A stretch of DNA of 64,000 bases, from NCBI GenBank assembly GCA_002103105.1, contig DAAY01000005.1, forward strand, positions 124,001 through 188,000, in the 5' to 3' direction. Positions 31,376 to 40,669 of this stretch are shown in pieces. The stretch comes from Candidatus Gastranaerophilales bacterium HUM_1. Lineage in GTDB: Bacteria > Cyanobacteriota > Vampirovibrionia > Gastranaerophilales > Gastranaerophilaceae. How positions within the stretch are numbered: position 1 is the first letter of the stretch; the number at the start of each line of letters is the position of its first letter. The position numbers were made by a program, and so were the translations under genes. A model generated the notes under the pieces. It ran no database searches and was not told the origin of the DNA. It saw only the letters and a list, made by a program, of their open reading frames with translations.

Positions 31376-33244
31376 ATGAAAAATATATTTATTAAGTTTT
31401 TATTGATATTCGCATTTATCCTTGGATTGAATACTCCATCTTTTGCAGGAGATTTAGGGATAAATTCTGTTATTTATGATAATTCATCATCTTTTGTAGT
31501 AATTAACTCTTCGGATAGTGATGATTATTCTTTTAATCAATCTCCAAAATTAAACATTGTTAAAGATGAAAATAAAGCTTATTTTGATATAATTTCTGCG
31601 GTTTTGAAATGCCCATTACAAGATATTGTAGTAAATTCAGATGGAATAAAAGAAGTTGTAGTAAGTCAATTTTCAACCAATCCTAATGTTGTTAGGGTAG
31701 TTGTTTCCTATAATGATGGGTTCAATCCAAACACAATACAATTGAGAAAATTGGATAATACATTGTTCTTAAGGTTTAAAAATCCAACTGTTTCAAATTA
31801 CTATTTTCAACCTATCTATACAGAAAATAAGGTTGTTGAACATTATGAACCTATAAATATTCAAAATCCAGTTTCTGTAATAAGTAACAACATTTTAGGA
31901 CAAATTAATTCAGCTTTTAATTTAGGTCAAACTACATCAGACAAAAACTATATATTAACTTCAAAAGATTTAGTGTTCCACACTAATTACTATGTTGATA
32001 ATCTAACAGTTAAGGGAGCTGATGCAATTTTGACAGGTATTGGTTCTATGACTTTATCAAAACCAATGTATCTTTCAAGTCCTTCTCGAGTGGCTTATGA
32101 TATCCCAAATACTGTTGTTAATCCTGCAATTAGAAATAAAGAAATGAAGTTTAATCAAGTTGACTCAATTAAAATAGGTCAATTTAATCGTAACACCGCA
32201 AGAGTTGTTATTACTTGTACTAATCCAGAACGATATGTACCTGTAATTTATCCAGATTCTCAGAGATTGGTTTTTGTTGATTCAAAAGTATTAACTTCTA
32301 CTCAAGGATTATCGTCTGTGAAAGCGAATTTGAACTCTGTTTATGATGATATTACAGATATTTCTTCGCATACTGTAAAATTAGTTTTTTCAAAACCTGT
32401 ATTGCTTGGAGTTGAAAGAAAATCTTCTGCTCTTGAATTGAATTTTTATAATGTGGATAGATTCCAAGACATAAATCTAAAAACCGCATTTATTTTTGAT
32501 GGTATCAAAATGACTGCTATGAAAACTGGTGGTGCGAAATTAACTATTCCTACTGGGAAAGAGGATGTTTTTGATATTCATGCTGGGGCAGACGGTAAAA
32601 CTATTAGAATTAAGGTCAAAGGTTCAAGCATGCAAATGCCTCAACGTCCATCAGAAAAAATCTTGCCAATTGAACCAATTGTTACTCCAAAACAAAAACA
32701 ACCTGCTAAAGTTACTGGTAAAAGATATGTTGTTATTGACCCAGGACATGGCGGTTCTGACTGCGGAGCAATAAGAAATGGTATAAATGAAAAAGACATT
32801 ACTCTTGATATTTCAAAACGTGTTGTTTCACTGTTAGAGAAAAAAGGATATGTTGTTAAAATGACACGTACCAATGATACTTATGTTTCTCTTCAAGATA
32901 GAGTTACAATAAGTGAAAACTTTAAACCAGATATATTTGTAAGTATCCACGTAAATTCTTCAAATAGTGAATCTCCAACGGGTTTGGAAACTCATTATTA
33001 TAAAGATAATAGTTTGAAACTTGCCAAAAATATACACGCTTCAATGTTGAATAATATAAATTCAAAGGATCGTGGCTTGTTCAAATCAAGATTTTATGTT
33101 ATTAATCATACGACAGCCCCTGCGGTTCTTGTAGAAATAGGTTTTATTTCAAGTCCAGTTGAAAGAGCTCAACTTGTTTCTGCATCAAGAAAGCAGGCTA
33201 CGGCAAAAGCAATAGCTGAGGGAATATATGAGTATTTTAAATAG
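31376..33244 (+). CDS. N-acetylmuramoyl-L-alanine amidase with AMIN-like N-terminal region
   Basis: An exported zinc amidase that removes stem peptides from peptidoglycan. Residues 1-24 are a signal peptide ending SFAG. About 25-420 form beta-rich AMIN-like repeats that target the enzyme to the wall. The last ~180 residues are Amidase_3: zinc ligands His in VIDPGHGGSDCG, Glu in NGINEKDI, His in FVSIHVNSS, and catalytic Glu in AVLVEIGFIS. Probably acts at division. It overlaps murI by 17 bases, so both are made together. Confidence 0.95.
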   Translation: MKNIFIKFLLIFAFILGLNTPSFAGDLGINSVIYDNSSSFVVINSSDSDDYSFNQSPKLNIVKDENKAYFDIISAVLKCPLQDIVVNSDGIKEVVVSQFSTNPNVVRVVVSYNDGFNPNTIQLRKLDNTLFLRFKNPTVSNYYFQPIYTENKVVEHYEPINIQNPVSVISNNILGQINSAFNLGQTTSDKNYILTSKDLVFHTNYYVDNLTVKGADAILTGIGSMTLSKPMYLSSPSRVAYDIPNTVVNPAIRNKEMKFNQVDSIKIGQFNRNTARVVITCTNPERYVPVIYPDSQRLVFVDSKVLTSTQGLSSVKANLNSVYDDITDISSHTVKLVFSKPVLLGVERKSSALELNFYNVDRFQDINLKTAFIFDGIKMTAMKTGGAKLTIPTGKEDVFDIHAGADGKTIRIKVKGSSMQMPQRPSEKILPIEPIVTPKQKQPAKVTGKRYVVIDPGHGGSDCGAIRNGINEKDITLDISKRVVSLLEKKGYVVKMTRTNDTYVSLQDRVTISENFKPDIFVSIHVNSSNSESPTGLETHYYKDNSLKLAKNIHASMLNNINSKDRGLFKSRFYVINHTTAPAVLVEIGFISSPVERAQLVSASRKQATAKAIAEGIYEYFK

Positions 33245-34037
33245 CATAGATAACAACGCCCCAATCGCTTTTTTTGATTCTGGTGTTGGCGGTTTAACGG
33301 TATTGAATAAAGTAAAGAAAATTTTGCCAAATGAAAATTTTATATATTTTGGTGACACTTTACATGTTCCATATGGTGAAAAAACGAAAGAACAGTTATT
33401 AGAATATTCTGATGATATAATAAAATTTTTCGAGTCAAAAGGGTGTAAAGCAGTTGTTATGGCTTGTAATACAACTTCATCTGTAATTTATGATGATATT
33501 TGTGGAAAATATAATGTTAAGTTATATCCAATTGTCCAATCTGTTGCGAAGATTTTGGCTCAATATCCAATAGAAAGATTAGGCGTATTTGCCACTAAAG
33601 CAACAATTTCATCAAATGTTTATCCTCGTGAAATAGCTAAGTATAATCCTAATATGCAAGTTTTTGGTCATCATTGTCCAAAATGGGTTAGTATTGTTGA
33701 AAATAATTCGCTTAAAGATATAGAAAGTATTGCAGATATTAAAGCCGATTTAGATGAAATGATGAAGTTCAACCCGCAAAAAATAGTTCTTGGGTGTACT
33801 CATTATCCATTTTTATTAGATATATTGTCAAAATTTCAACCTCAAGATTTATTTGTTGACCCTGCAATTGATTTTGCAAATTATATCAAATCTGATTTAG
33901 AAAATAACAACCTTCTTAATGATGGTAAAGAAGGTCATTATGAAGAATTTTATGTAAGTTCAAATCCAAATAAATTTAGAGAATCTTCAAAAATGTTTTA
34001 TAATTTGAAACAAGCTCCTAAGTTATTAACTTTCTAA
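33228..34037 (+). CDS. murI: glutamate racemase
   Basis: This enzyme makes D-glutamate for peptidoglycan stem peptides. At 269 residues the length is normal. FFDSGVGGLTVL (15-26), Cys80 in MACNTTSS and the second catalytic Cys in LGCTHYPF near residue 190 are all present. The start lies inside the amidase gene (translational coupling). Its 3' end overlaps the convergent DUF3326 gene by 12 bases. D-Glu made here is also the residue that GatD/MurT would amidate. Confidence 0.96.
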   Translation: MSILNSIDNNAPIAFFDSGVGGLTVLNKVKKILPNENFIYFGDTLHVPYGEKTKEQLLEYSDDIIKFFESKGCKAVVMACNTTSSVIYDDICGKYNVKLYPIVQSVAKILAQYPIERLGVFATKATISSNVYPREIAKYNPNMQVFGHHCPKWVSIVENNSLKDIESIADIKADLDEMMKFNPQKIVLGCTHYPFLLDILSKFQPQDLFVDPAIDFANYIKSDLENNNLLNDGKEGHYEEFYVSSNPNKFRESSKMFYNLKQAPKLLTF

Positions 34038-35012
34038 GATTAAATTTAGTGCTTTTTCATATGTTTCAACTTCAATAATATTAGAGCGTTTGAGAATATT
34101 ATTTTTTGAAATATTCAATTCTGTGTTGTTTTCTTTTATTGCATATACTGGAATATTTCGTTCTAAAGATTCAAATACTGGAGTTGAACCGAGGGAATTC
34201 CAAGGCATTACAAGGAAGTCTAAATCCGAAATGTTGATACCTTGATTGTTGTCAGTTGTGATTTTTGGAGCATTTGAAAGCCCAAGTAAAATACAAGGAA
34301 GGAAAGTTGGTGTAATGTATTCCGCAGATGCTTTTGGATTGACAATGTCTGGCTTAATTGAATAATCGACAAATGCAGGTGCATGAGCACAAGGTACTTT
34401 AAAATGTTTTGAAATATAGTGTGATAAAATCGCTTCTACTCCTCCAACAGGATCAACTCCCACTCCATCTGCATAATTTTCATTATCTTCATCCGAATCT
34501 TCAAATAAGCATACTATTGCAATTGCCTCGCATCCTTTTTCTAAAAGGTTTTTGCAGGCTCTTCCAAGTGTTTCGATATTTTTTACATCTCCTACCGAAA
34601 CTCCACCTTCTGCTATGTAAAATTCGACCCCAACCTCTTCATCAGTGATTATGTATTCAGCAATATTTATTCCATAGATTGTTTTAACAGCATTTTGAGT
34701 GTTTATGTGAACGTTAAGAACATCTTGAGGAATAGCTTTATCGTAAATAATTCCGATTTTATTATTGTTGCTAGGAAGTAAATTGATTTCGCCTTTGAAA
34801 AAACTATCAAGTGTATATCCTTCAGTGTAGAGCATATTCTCAGTTATTCCAGAAAAACATGCCGCATTTACAACATTTGGATTAACAATTAGTTTTGTGT
34901 GTTTTGCAAATTCTCTTGCTTGACAGCTTGCATCTCCTGCATATCCTCCAATTGATGCTCCAATTCCAGTAGGGACAATAAATGCTCCTATTTTTTCATT
35001 TTTATATGTCAT
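34026..35012 (-). CDS. DUF3326 protein
   Basis: A 328-residue cytoplasmic protein that matches DUF3326 proteins as I remember them from cyanobacteria and plastid-bearing eukaryotes: FIVPTGIGASIGGYAGDA at the N-terminus, VNPNVVNAACFSG, and VGVDPVGGVEAILSHYI in the middle, with MPWNSLGSTPVFESL near the C-terminus. The function is unknown. The ATG overlaps the stop of the upstream amidase (ATGA), so the two are coupled, which hints at a wall-related or at least coordinated role. Confidence 0.8.
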   Translation of the reverse strand: MTYKNEKIGAFIVPTGIGASIGGYAGDASCQAREFAKHTKLIVNPNVVNAACFSGITENMLYTEGYTLDSFFKGEINLLPSNNNKIGIIYDKAIPQDVLNVHINTQNAVKTIYGINIAEYIITDEEVGVEFYIAEGGVSVGDVKNIETLGRACKNLLEKGCEAIAIVCLFEDSDEDNENYADGVGVDPVGGVEAILSHYISKHFKVPCAHAPAFVDYSIKPDIVNPKASAEYITPTFLPCILLGLSNAPKITTDNNQGINISDLDFLVMPWNSLGSTPVFESLERNIPVYAIKENNTELNISKNNILKRSNIIEVETYEKALNLILES

Positions 35013-36379
35013 TTTAAATAATTCTCCAATCCGTGTAATATTGCTTCTGCAATTTTATTTTGGTAGTTTTTGTCAATTAATTTTGCATTATCCTCTGGGT
35101 TTATGATATATCCAACTTCAACTAATATTGCTGGACAATTTGTGTTTCTAACAACCGCAAAACTTTGAGCTTTTGCCCCATTGTTTTTAAATCCAGTTTC
35201 TTTTGCTAGGGATTCAACAACATCTTTTGCCAATTCTTTTGACTGTGGGTAAAAATAATATGTTTCAGAACCAGTACTTTTTAAATGCGCAACTGAATCT
35301 GGTAGAGCGTTATTATGAATACTAATAAAAATTTGAGCATTATTTCTATTGGCAATCTCAACTCTATCATTTAAACCAACAAAAGAATCGTCCTCTCTTG
35401 TCATGATAACATTTGCCCCATTTGTTTCAAGCTTTTCTTTAAGAGTTTTTGAAATTTCTAAATTTATATCTTTTTCATTATCTTTAAGACACCCAATAGC
35501 TCCTAATTCTGTTCCTCCATGACCTGCATCAATAGCAATTTTTAATCCTTTAAGAGGGGTTGATTTATTTATATCTGGGAACTTTTTAACCTCTATAATC
35601 AATTTATTATCATCTGTGTAATAGCTTTTGTAGCCAAATAATTTCCCAGAATTAGCGATGTGAAATTCATACTTATTATATGGATAATCCTTTACATTAT
35701 AAACTACTAAGTCAAGTCCATCACTTTCTGACAAAGTATAAGGAACTTTATCCGATAGTTTTATTTCATAAATCCTTTTTGTACTATCTTCGTGATAATC
35801 AAAAGCTATAATCCTTTGAATGTTTAAATCATTTGTATCTAATTTATTTGCATAATCCTTCGATAACCATGCAAAGTCGTCCCTAGAAAGTTGCACTTTG
35901 TAATAATTCCCGAACTCTCCAACAACTTTCATTTGAATATCTTTTTGCAAATGTTGTAATCTATTTAGCCCAAAATCATTTGGCATTGAACGAAGTGGAA
36001 CATTGTCAGCATTTGTTTCAATTATTAACGGTTTTTCATAGCTTTGGTAAGTTGGTTCTTCTTTTATTGTGGTTTTGATGTTATTTCTTGTAATGTTGTA
36101 TATTTGTGTGTCATTACCATTATCGATAACAAACTTATTCTCTCCATAATCAAGTTTTACAACATGCCAAAAACCACCAGATGAGTGTATGGAAACATTT
36201 TCTCCATTTATTTTAAGTGCTTTATCTGGCTTTTCATTCCCGATAAAAAATGTTTCAGGAGAATTGATTACTACATTATTTGATTTTGGATAAACTATTT
36301 CTGCGGAATTTGCTGTCGTTGGCACTGCTACAATTGCTAATAAAAGAGCAGATATTAGTGATAAATTCATTCTTTTCAT
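35009..36379 (-). CDS. N-acetylmuramoyl-L-alanine amidase, second copy
   Basis: A second exported Amidase_3 enzyme. From ATG 36379 it is 456 residues with a signal peptide (MKRMNLSLISALLLAIVAVP, then ANSAE). An SH3-like domain lies at ~125-180 (VPLRSMPNDFG, FAWLSKDYA), and the amidase domain forms the last ~180 residues with IAIDAGHGGTELG, NEKDINLE, IFISIHNNAL and AILVEVGYI as zinc and catalytic motifs. ATG 36370 is an alternative start. The -10-like TATATT is six bases before 36379 and there is no ribosome binding site. Its domain plan differs from the AMIN-type amidase at 31376. Confidence 0.93.
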   Translation of the reverse strand: MKRMNLSLISALLLAIVAVPTTANSAEIVYPKSNNVVINSPETFFIGNEKPDKALKINGENVSIHSSGGFWHVVKLDYGENKFVIDNGNDTQIYNITRNNIKTTIKEEPTYQSYEKPLIIETNADNVPLRSMPNDFGLNRLQHLQKDIQMKVVGEFGNYYKVQLSRDDFAWLSKDYANKLDTNDLNIQRIIAFDYHEDSTKRIYEIKLSDKVPYTLSESDGLDLVVYNVKDYPYNKYEFHIANSGKLFGYKSYYTDDNKLIIEVKKFPDINKSTPLKGLKIAIDAGHGGTELGAIGCLKDNEKDINLEISKTLKEKLETNGANVIMTREDDSFVGLNDRVEIANRNNAQIFISIHNNALPDSVAHLKSTGSETYYFYPQSKELAKDVVESLAKETGFKNNGAKAQSFAVVRNTNCPAILVEVGYIINPEDNAKLIDKNYQNKIAEAILHGLENYLK

Positions 36380-36458
36380 AATATAAATATACAATAATTA
36401 ATGAAAAATTATAATTTCGTAAATTTATTTAATAATTATGATTTTTATCCTCCTATTA

Positions 36459-36467
36459 TGCTAGAAT
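36459..36467 (+). promoter_or_regulatory. extended -10 promoter of ftsI
   Basis: TGC-TAGAAT, 28 bases before the ftsI ATG. AAGGGA follows as a ribosome binding site, so this transcript has a leader. No good -35 box is seen. Confidence 0.5.
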
Positions 36468-36494
36468 TATAAAAGTAAGGGATAGTTAATATTT

Positions 36495-38252
36495 ATGAAA
36501 AATGAGCTTGATAATATGCGTACTACTTCCAGAAGGAAGCATTGTAACGTTGTGACAGATGCAATGGGGATTTTTTATGCCGTTGTAATTCTACTTTTGG
36601 TTATACATTTATTTATTGTTCAAATTTTTGATTTTCAAAAATATAGAGAACGTGGCAAAATGCAGCGTTCAAGTCATGATTTCGCTGTTAGAGGTGATAT
36701 TTATGATAGACATGGTATTAAACTTGCAACAGATAGAATATATTATAATATTTACGCTAGACCTGTTGATTATTCTGAAAAAGAAACCCCTGAAAAGATT
36801 GCAAAATTGTTTGCACCTATTTTAAAAATCTCTGAAAGTGAATTAAGAGCTAAGCTTACAAATAAAAAAATCCCTGTAATTGCAATAAAAAAAGACGTAG
36901 ATAGAGATACTGCAAAGAAAATAATGAAAGTTATTAGTGAAAATAATTTCCGTTCTATCTCACTGGACAAGAAAAATACCAGAGAATATCCTCAAGGTGT
37001 TTTTGCTTCTCACGTTCTTGGTTTTTATAACTTTGATGCGGATGTTTCAAATGGCGTAGAACTTACTGCAAAAGATAAGCTAGAACATGTTGTTAGAGCA
37101 ACTAGGTATCAAAGAACCCGAGATGGAAAAATTATCTATAATTTTTCAACTGATCCTGTTGTACCTACGATGAATCCAAAAGGACAAGATGTCTATTTAA
37201 CAATTGATGCTGCAATCCAACACGTTTGCGAAAAAGAATTGCAAAAAATTATTCATGAAAAAGATGCTCTTCGTGGTGCAGTTATTGTAATGAATCCAAA
37301 AAATGGTGAAATTTTGGCTTATGCTGTTTACCCAACATATGACCCTAATAAATTCCAAAAAGCATCAAACACTCAGATAAAAAACTGGACACTAACAGAC
37401 GTTTATCCTCCAGGGTCAACATTTAAAACTATTACCGTTACAAGTGCTATGGAACTTGGAAAAATCAATGAGAATTCAATTATTGAGGACTCTGGACGAA
37501 TGAAGTTTGGAGGATATACGATTGAAAACTATGACTACAAGCAAAAAGGTGCTCCTGGAAAAATCAATTTAGTATATTTATTTGAACATTCCAGCAATAT
37601 TGGTTCTGTAAACGTTGGATTTTTGATGACTCATAATGAGTTTTATACGATGCTCAAAAAATTTGGCTTTGGTGAAAAATCTGGAATTGATTTACCTGGA
37701 GAGTCATCAGGATTACTTGCTTCTCCAAGATTTTGGGATAGAGGTTTGCATATGACAATGTCTTATGGATATGGAACTTCTGTTTCAATTATGCAAATGG
37801 TTTCAGCTGTTTCGGCCTTGGCTAATGATGGTGTAAGAGTTACTCCACACGTAATTAAATATTCCCCAGAAGAAGAGGCTGAAAAAATTAAGCATATTCC
37901 AACAATTTCTCCTGAAACTGCACATACAATTACAAAATTGTTAGCTGAAAGTGTTAACAATGGGAAATCTTGTATAAAAATGGATAAGTATAATGTTGCT
38001 GCGAAAACAGGAACTTCAAGAAAACCATTAGAAAATGGTTCTGGATATTCTGGAGCTATGTACACTTCTACGATTGGTTATTTACCTGCAAGTGACCCTA
38101 AAGTGTTGATATACGTTGTTGTTGATAGTGCTAAAAACGGTCCAGTTTGGGGAAATACAGTTGCTGGTCCTGTATTCCATGAAGTTGCAGAACAAACAGC
38201 AAGAATTTTAGATTTAAAACCTGACAAAGGTCAACCTAACAAAGTTAATTAA
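36495..38252 (+). CDS. ftsI: peptidoglycan transpeptidase FtsI (PBP3-like)
   Basis: A division-specific class B penicillin-binding protein cross-linking septal peptidoglycan. An N-terminal membrane helix spans about residues 24-46. The dimerisation/pedestal domain follows from RGDIYDRHG. The transpeptidase domain has Ser308 in PPGSTFK, SSN in FEHSSNIGS, and KTG in VAAKTGTSRKP. The 585 residues and the direct link to murE are the classic dcw arrangement. No PASTA domain is seen. Confidence 0.94.
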   Translation: MKNELDNMRTTSRRKHCNVVTDAMGIFYAVVILLLVIHLFIVQIFDFQKYRERGKMQRSSHDFAVRGDIYDRHGIKLATDRIYYNIYARPVDYSEKETPEKIAKLFAPILKISESELRAKLTNKKIPVIAIKKDVDRDTAKKIMKVISENNFRSISLDKKNTREYPQGVFASHVLGFYNFDADVSNGVELTAKDKLEHVVRATRYQRTRDGKIIYNFSTDPVVPTMNPKGQDVYLTIDAAIQHVCEKELQKIIHEKDALRGAVIVMNPKNGEILAYAVYPTYDPNKFQKASNTQIKNWTLTDVYPPGSTFKTITVTSAMELGKINENSIIEDSGRMKFGGYTIENYDYKQKGAPGKINLVYLFEHSSNIGSVNVGFLMTHNEFYTMLKKFGFGEKSGIDLPGESSGLLASPRFWDRGLHMTMSYGYGTSVSIMQMVSAVSALANDGVRVTPHVIKYSPEEEAEKIKHIPTISPETAHTITKLLAESVNNGKSCIKMDKYNVAAKTGTSRKPLENGSGYSGAMYTSTIGYLPASDPKVLIYVVVDSAKNGPVWGNTVAGPVFHEVAEQTARILDLKPDKGQPNKVN

Positions 38253-38268
38253 AAATAGGAGATATAAA

Positions 38269-39744
38269 ATGAAATTAGATGAATTAATTGAATACCTAAA
38301 ATACAGTGATTTAATAAATTTCAAGAATGTTGAAATTACTGGAATTTCGTATAATTCAAAAACAACTAAAAAAGGTGATATATTTGTTTGTTTAGTTGGT
38401 GAACACACAGATGGTCACGAGTACGCTCAAATGGCTATTGATAATGGTGCAGCAGCTTTACTTGTTGAACACAAGGTTGAAGGTGTTAGTGTTCCTCAAG
38501 TTCAAGTTGATTCTACAAGACATAAAATTGCTGATATTGCAGATAGATTTTATTCTAGCCCATCTAAAGGGTTAAATTTGATTGGTGTTACAGGAACAAA
38601 TGGCAAAACTACTGTTACACACTTAATTCAAAAAATCTTTGAAGAAAATAATCAGAAATGTGCTTTGATTGGAACGTTGGGCTACAAATTATCTTCAAAT
38701 GGAGAATATAGAGATGCCAAACATACTACCCCGCAAGCTCCTGAATTACAAGCAACATTAAGAATGATTAAAGACGTTGAAAAAATTGATAATGTTGTTA
38801 TGGAAGTTAGCTCTCACGCTTTAGATCAAAATAGAGTTGGAGGATGTAGATTTAATGGTGCAGTTTTAACAAACCTAACTCAAGATCATTTGGATTACCA
38901 TATTACAATGGAAAATTATTTCAAGGCGAAAGCATTACTTTTTGAACGTTTATCTGAGGGTGATTTCGCTGTTGTTAATTTAGATGATGAATATGGCGAA
39001 AGATTTTTATCAGTTGTTCCTGAAGGTGTAAGAAAATTTACTTATGGTGTTAAGAATAATGCTGATTTTGTTGCAAAAGATATTCATTTTTCTTTAAATG
39101 GTGCTGAATTCATTCTTGTAACAAAAGATGGAGAATATCCTGTAAATCTACACATGAACGGAATGTTCAGTGTGTATAATGTCTTAGCGGCATTAACTGC
39201 TTCTGCAGCAATGGGAATTGATTTAAAAATTGCATTAAAAGCCCTTCAAAATGTACATGGTGTTGCAGGAAGATTTGAAGTCGTTAATAAAAAACCTTTA
39301 GTTATTGTTGATTATGCTCACACTCCAGATGGATTAGAAAATGTATTAAAATCAGCTAGAGAAATTACCCCATCTTGTGGTAAATTGATTTGCCTATTTG
39401 GATGTGGTGGAGATAGAGATGCAACAAAACGTCCTAAAATGGGAGCAATTGCTCAAAAACTAGCGGACAAAATTATTATAACAAGTGATAATCCTCGTTC
39501 AGAAGACCCTCAACAGATTATTACTGATATTATTGCTGGGTTGCAATCTGTTAATCCAGAAATAGTTACTGTTGAACCTGATAGAGGAGAAGCAATTGCA
39601 TTATTAAAAACGATTGCTGACAACAATGATGTTGTTCTAATTGCAGGAAAAGGTCACGAAGATTATCAAATTTTAAAAGACAAAACTATTCATTTTGACG
39701 ATAGAGAACAAGCAAGAAAAGTATTTGCAGGAAGTGTAATATAA
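38269..39744 (+). CDS. murE: UDP-MurNAc-tripeptide ligase, meso-DAP type
   Basis: Adds the third stem amino acid to UDP-MurNAc-L-Ala-D-Glu. 491 residues: ATP loop GVTGTNGKTT near 107-116, central EVSSHALDQNRV, VDYAHTPDGL, and SDNPRSEDP near residue 405. The DNPR motif is the known signature of meso-diaminopimelate-adding enzymes. GGAG precedes the ATG and ftsI ends 16 bases upstream; the nagA-like gene begins within the stop (TAATG). Confidence 0.96.
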   Translation: MKLDELIEYLKYSDLINFKNVEITGISYNSKTTKKGDIFVCLVGEHTDGHEYAQMAIDNGAAALLVEHKVEGVSVPQVQVDSTRHKIADIADRFYSSPSKGLNLIGVTGTNGKTTVTHLIQKIFEENNQKCALIGTLGYKLSSNGEYRDAKHTTPQAPELQATLRMIKDVEKIDNVVMEVSSHALDQNRVGGCRFNGAVLTNLTQDHLDYHITMENYFKAKALLFERLSEGDFAVVNLDDEYGERFLSVVPEGVRKFTYGVKNNADFVAKDIHFSLNGAEFILVTKDGEYPVNLHMNGMFSVYNVLAALTASAAMGIDLKIALKALQNVHGVAGRFEVVNKKPLVIVDYAHTPDGLENVLKSAREITPSCGKLICLFGCGGDRDATKRPKMGAIAQKLADKIIITSDNPRSEDPQQIITDIIAGLQSVNPEIVTVEPDRGEAIALLKTIADNNDVVLIAGKGHEDYQILKDKTIHFDDREQARKVFAGSVI

Positions 39745-40649
39745 TGAAAACAAAATTATTAGTTGAACAACATTTTCACGGGTGCTATGGTGTTGATTTT
39801 AACACAGCAACTGTCGATGAAATACTTGATGTTTCCGCTCAAATAATAAAAGAGGGAATTGGGTATATTTTTCCAACTCTTGTTACTGATACAATTGAAA
39901 ACATAAATAAACAGGTCGAAGTCATTAAACTTGCAGCAATGCAACAAACATCAGACATGGCAAAAATCTGTGGAGTTCATTTGGAAGGGATTTTTCTAAA
40001 CCCTGACAAAAAAGGCATACATGATGCAAATTTGTTTTTGAATCCAACAGTTGACAATTTGAAAAAAGTTGAAAATGACTTTATCAAAATTATTACACTC
40101 GCACCAGAACTTGCGGAACCAGAAGCCTTCGAATATTTAAAAAATAAAGGTGTAAAAGTTCAAGCTGGACATTGCGTTGGAGGAAATTTGGATGGTTGTA
40201 ATGCAACAACTCATACTTTTAACGGAATGAAAGGTGTTGTTCATAGAGGTAAATCAACAGCATTAAGTGCATTGATAAATGATAATATTTATACAGAAGT
40301 AATTGCTGATGGAGTTCATGTTTCTGATGATGCGTTAAATTTATTATTCAAGGTTAAGCCAATGAATAAAATACTTTTGGTATCAGATTGTTTATCTTGT
40401 ACTCATAGTCAAATAAAAGAATTTGATTTTGCAGGCTCTAAGATATACTTTGATGGACATCAAGCAACATCAAAAGATGGTACAATCGCTGGTAGTACAA
40501 AATTATTACCAGATATCGTGAAAATATTAGCCAAGAAAGATTTATTTAACAAACAGTATGTAGCAAATTCTTATGATTACCATTCTCTTCCTGATAGAGG
40601 AGAAGTTGAATGGGACGAAGATTATAATATTGTAAAAGTTAGCTATTAA
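39744..40649 (+). CDS. short NagA-like amidohydrolase
   Basis: An amidohydrolase resembling N-acetylglucosamine-6-phosphate deacetylase. The metal motif HFHGCYGVDF is at residues 12-21, GVHLEGIFLNPDKKG near 80-94, AGHC near 148 (a metal His), THTFNGMKG near 158, and LVSDCLS with the catalytic Asp near 214. At 301 residues it is much shorter than NagA (about 380), lacking the N-terminal beta strands before the HxH and part of the C-terminus. The core is intact, so it may be a real small variant with a changed substrate. It is coupled to murE, suggesting recycling of wall sugars. Confidence 0.78.
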   Translation: MKTKLLVEQHFHGCYGVDFNTATVDEILDVSAQIIKEGIGYIFPTLVTDTIENINKQVEVIKLAAMQQTSDMAKICGVHLEGIFLNPDKKGIHDANLFLNPTVDNLKKVENDFIKIITLAPELAEPEAFEYLKNKGVKVQAGHCVGGNLDGCNATTHTFNGMKGVVHRGKSTALSALINDNIYTEVIADGVHVSDDALNLLFKVKPMNKILLVSDCLSCTHSQIKEFDFAGSKIYFDGHQATSKDGTIAGSTKLLPDIVKILAKKDLFNKQYVANSYDYHSLPDRGEVEWDEDYNIVKVSY

Positions 40650-40669
40650 CTTTTCAGAGGGTAAATAGA

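Noticed and set aside
36599..36970. Overlapping frames inside ftsI
   Set aside because: Explained as other-frame shadows of a conserved gene.
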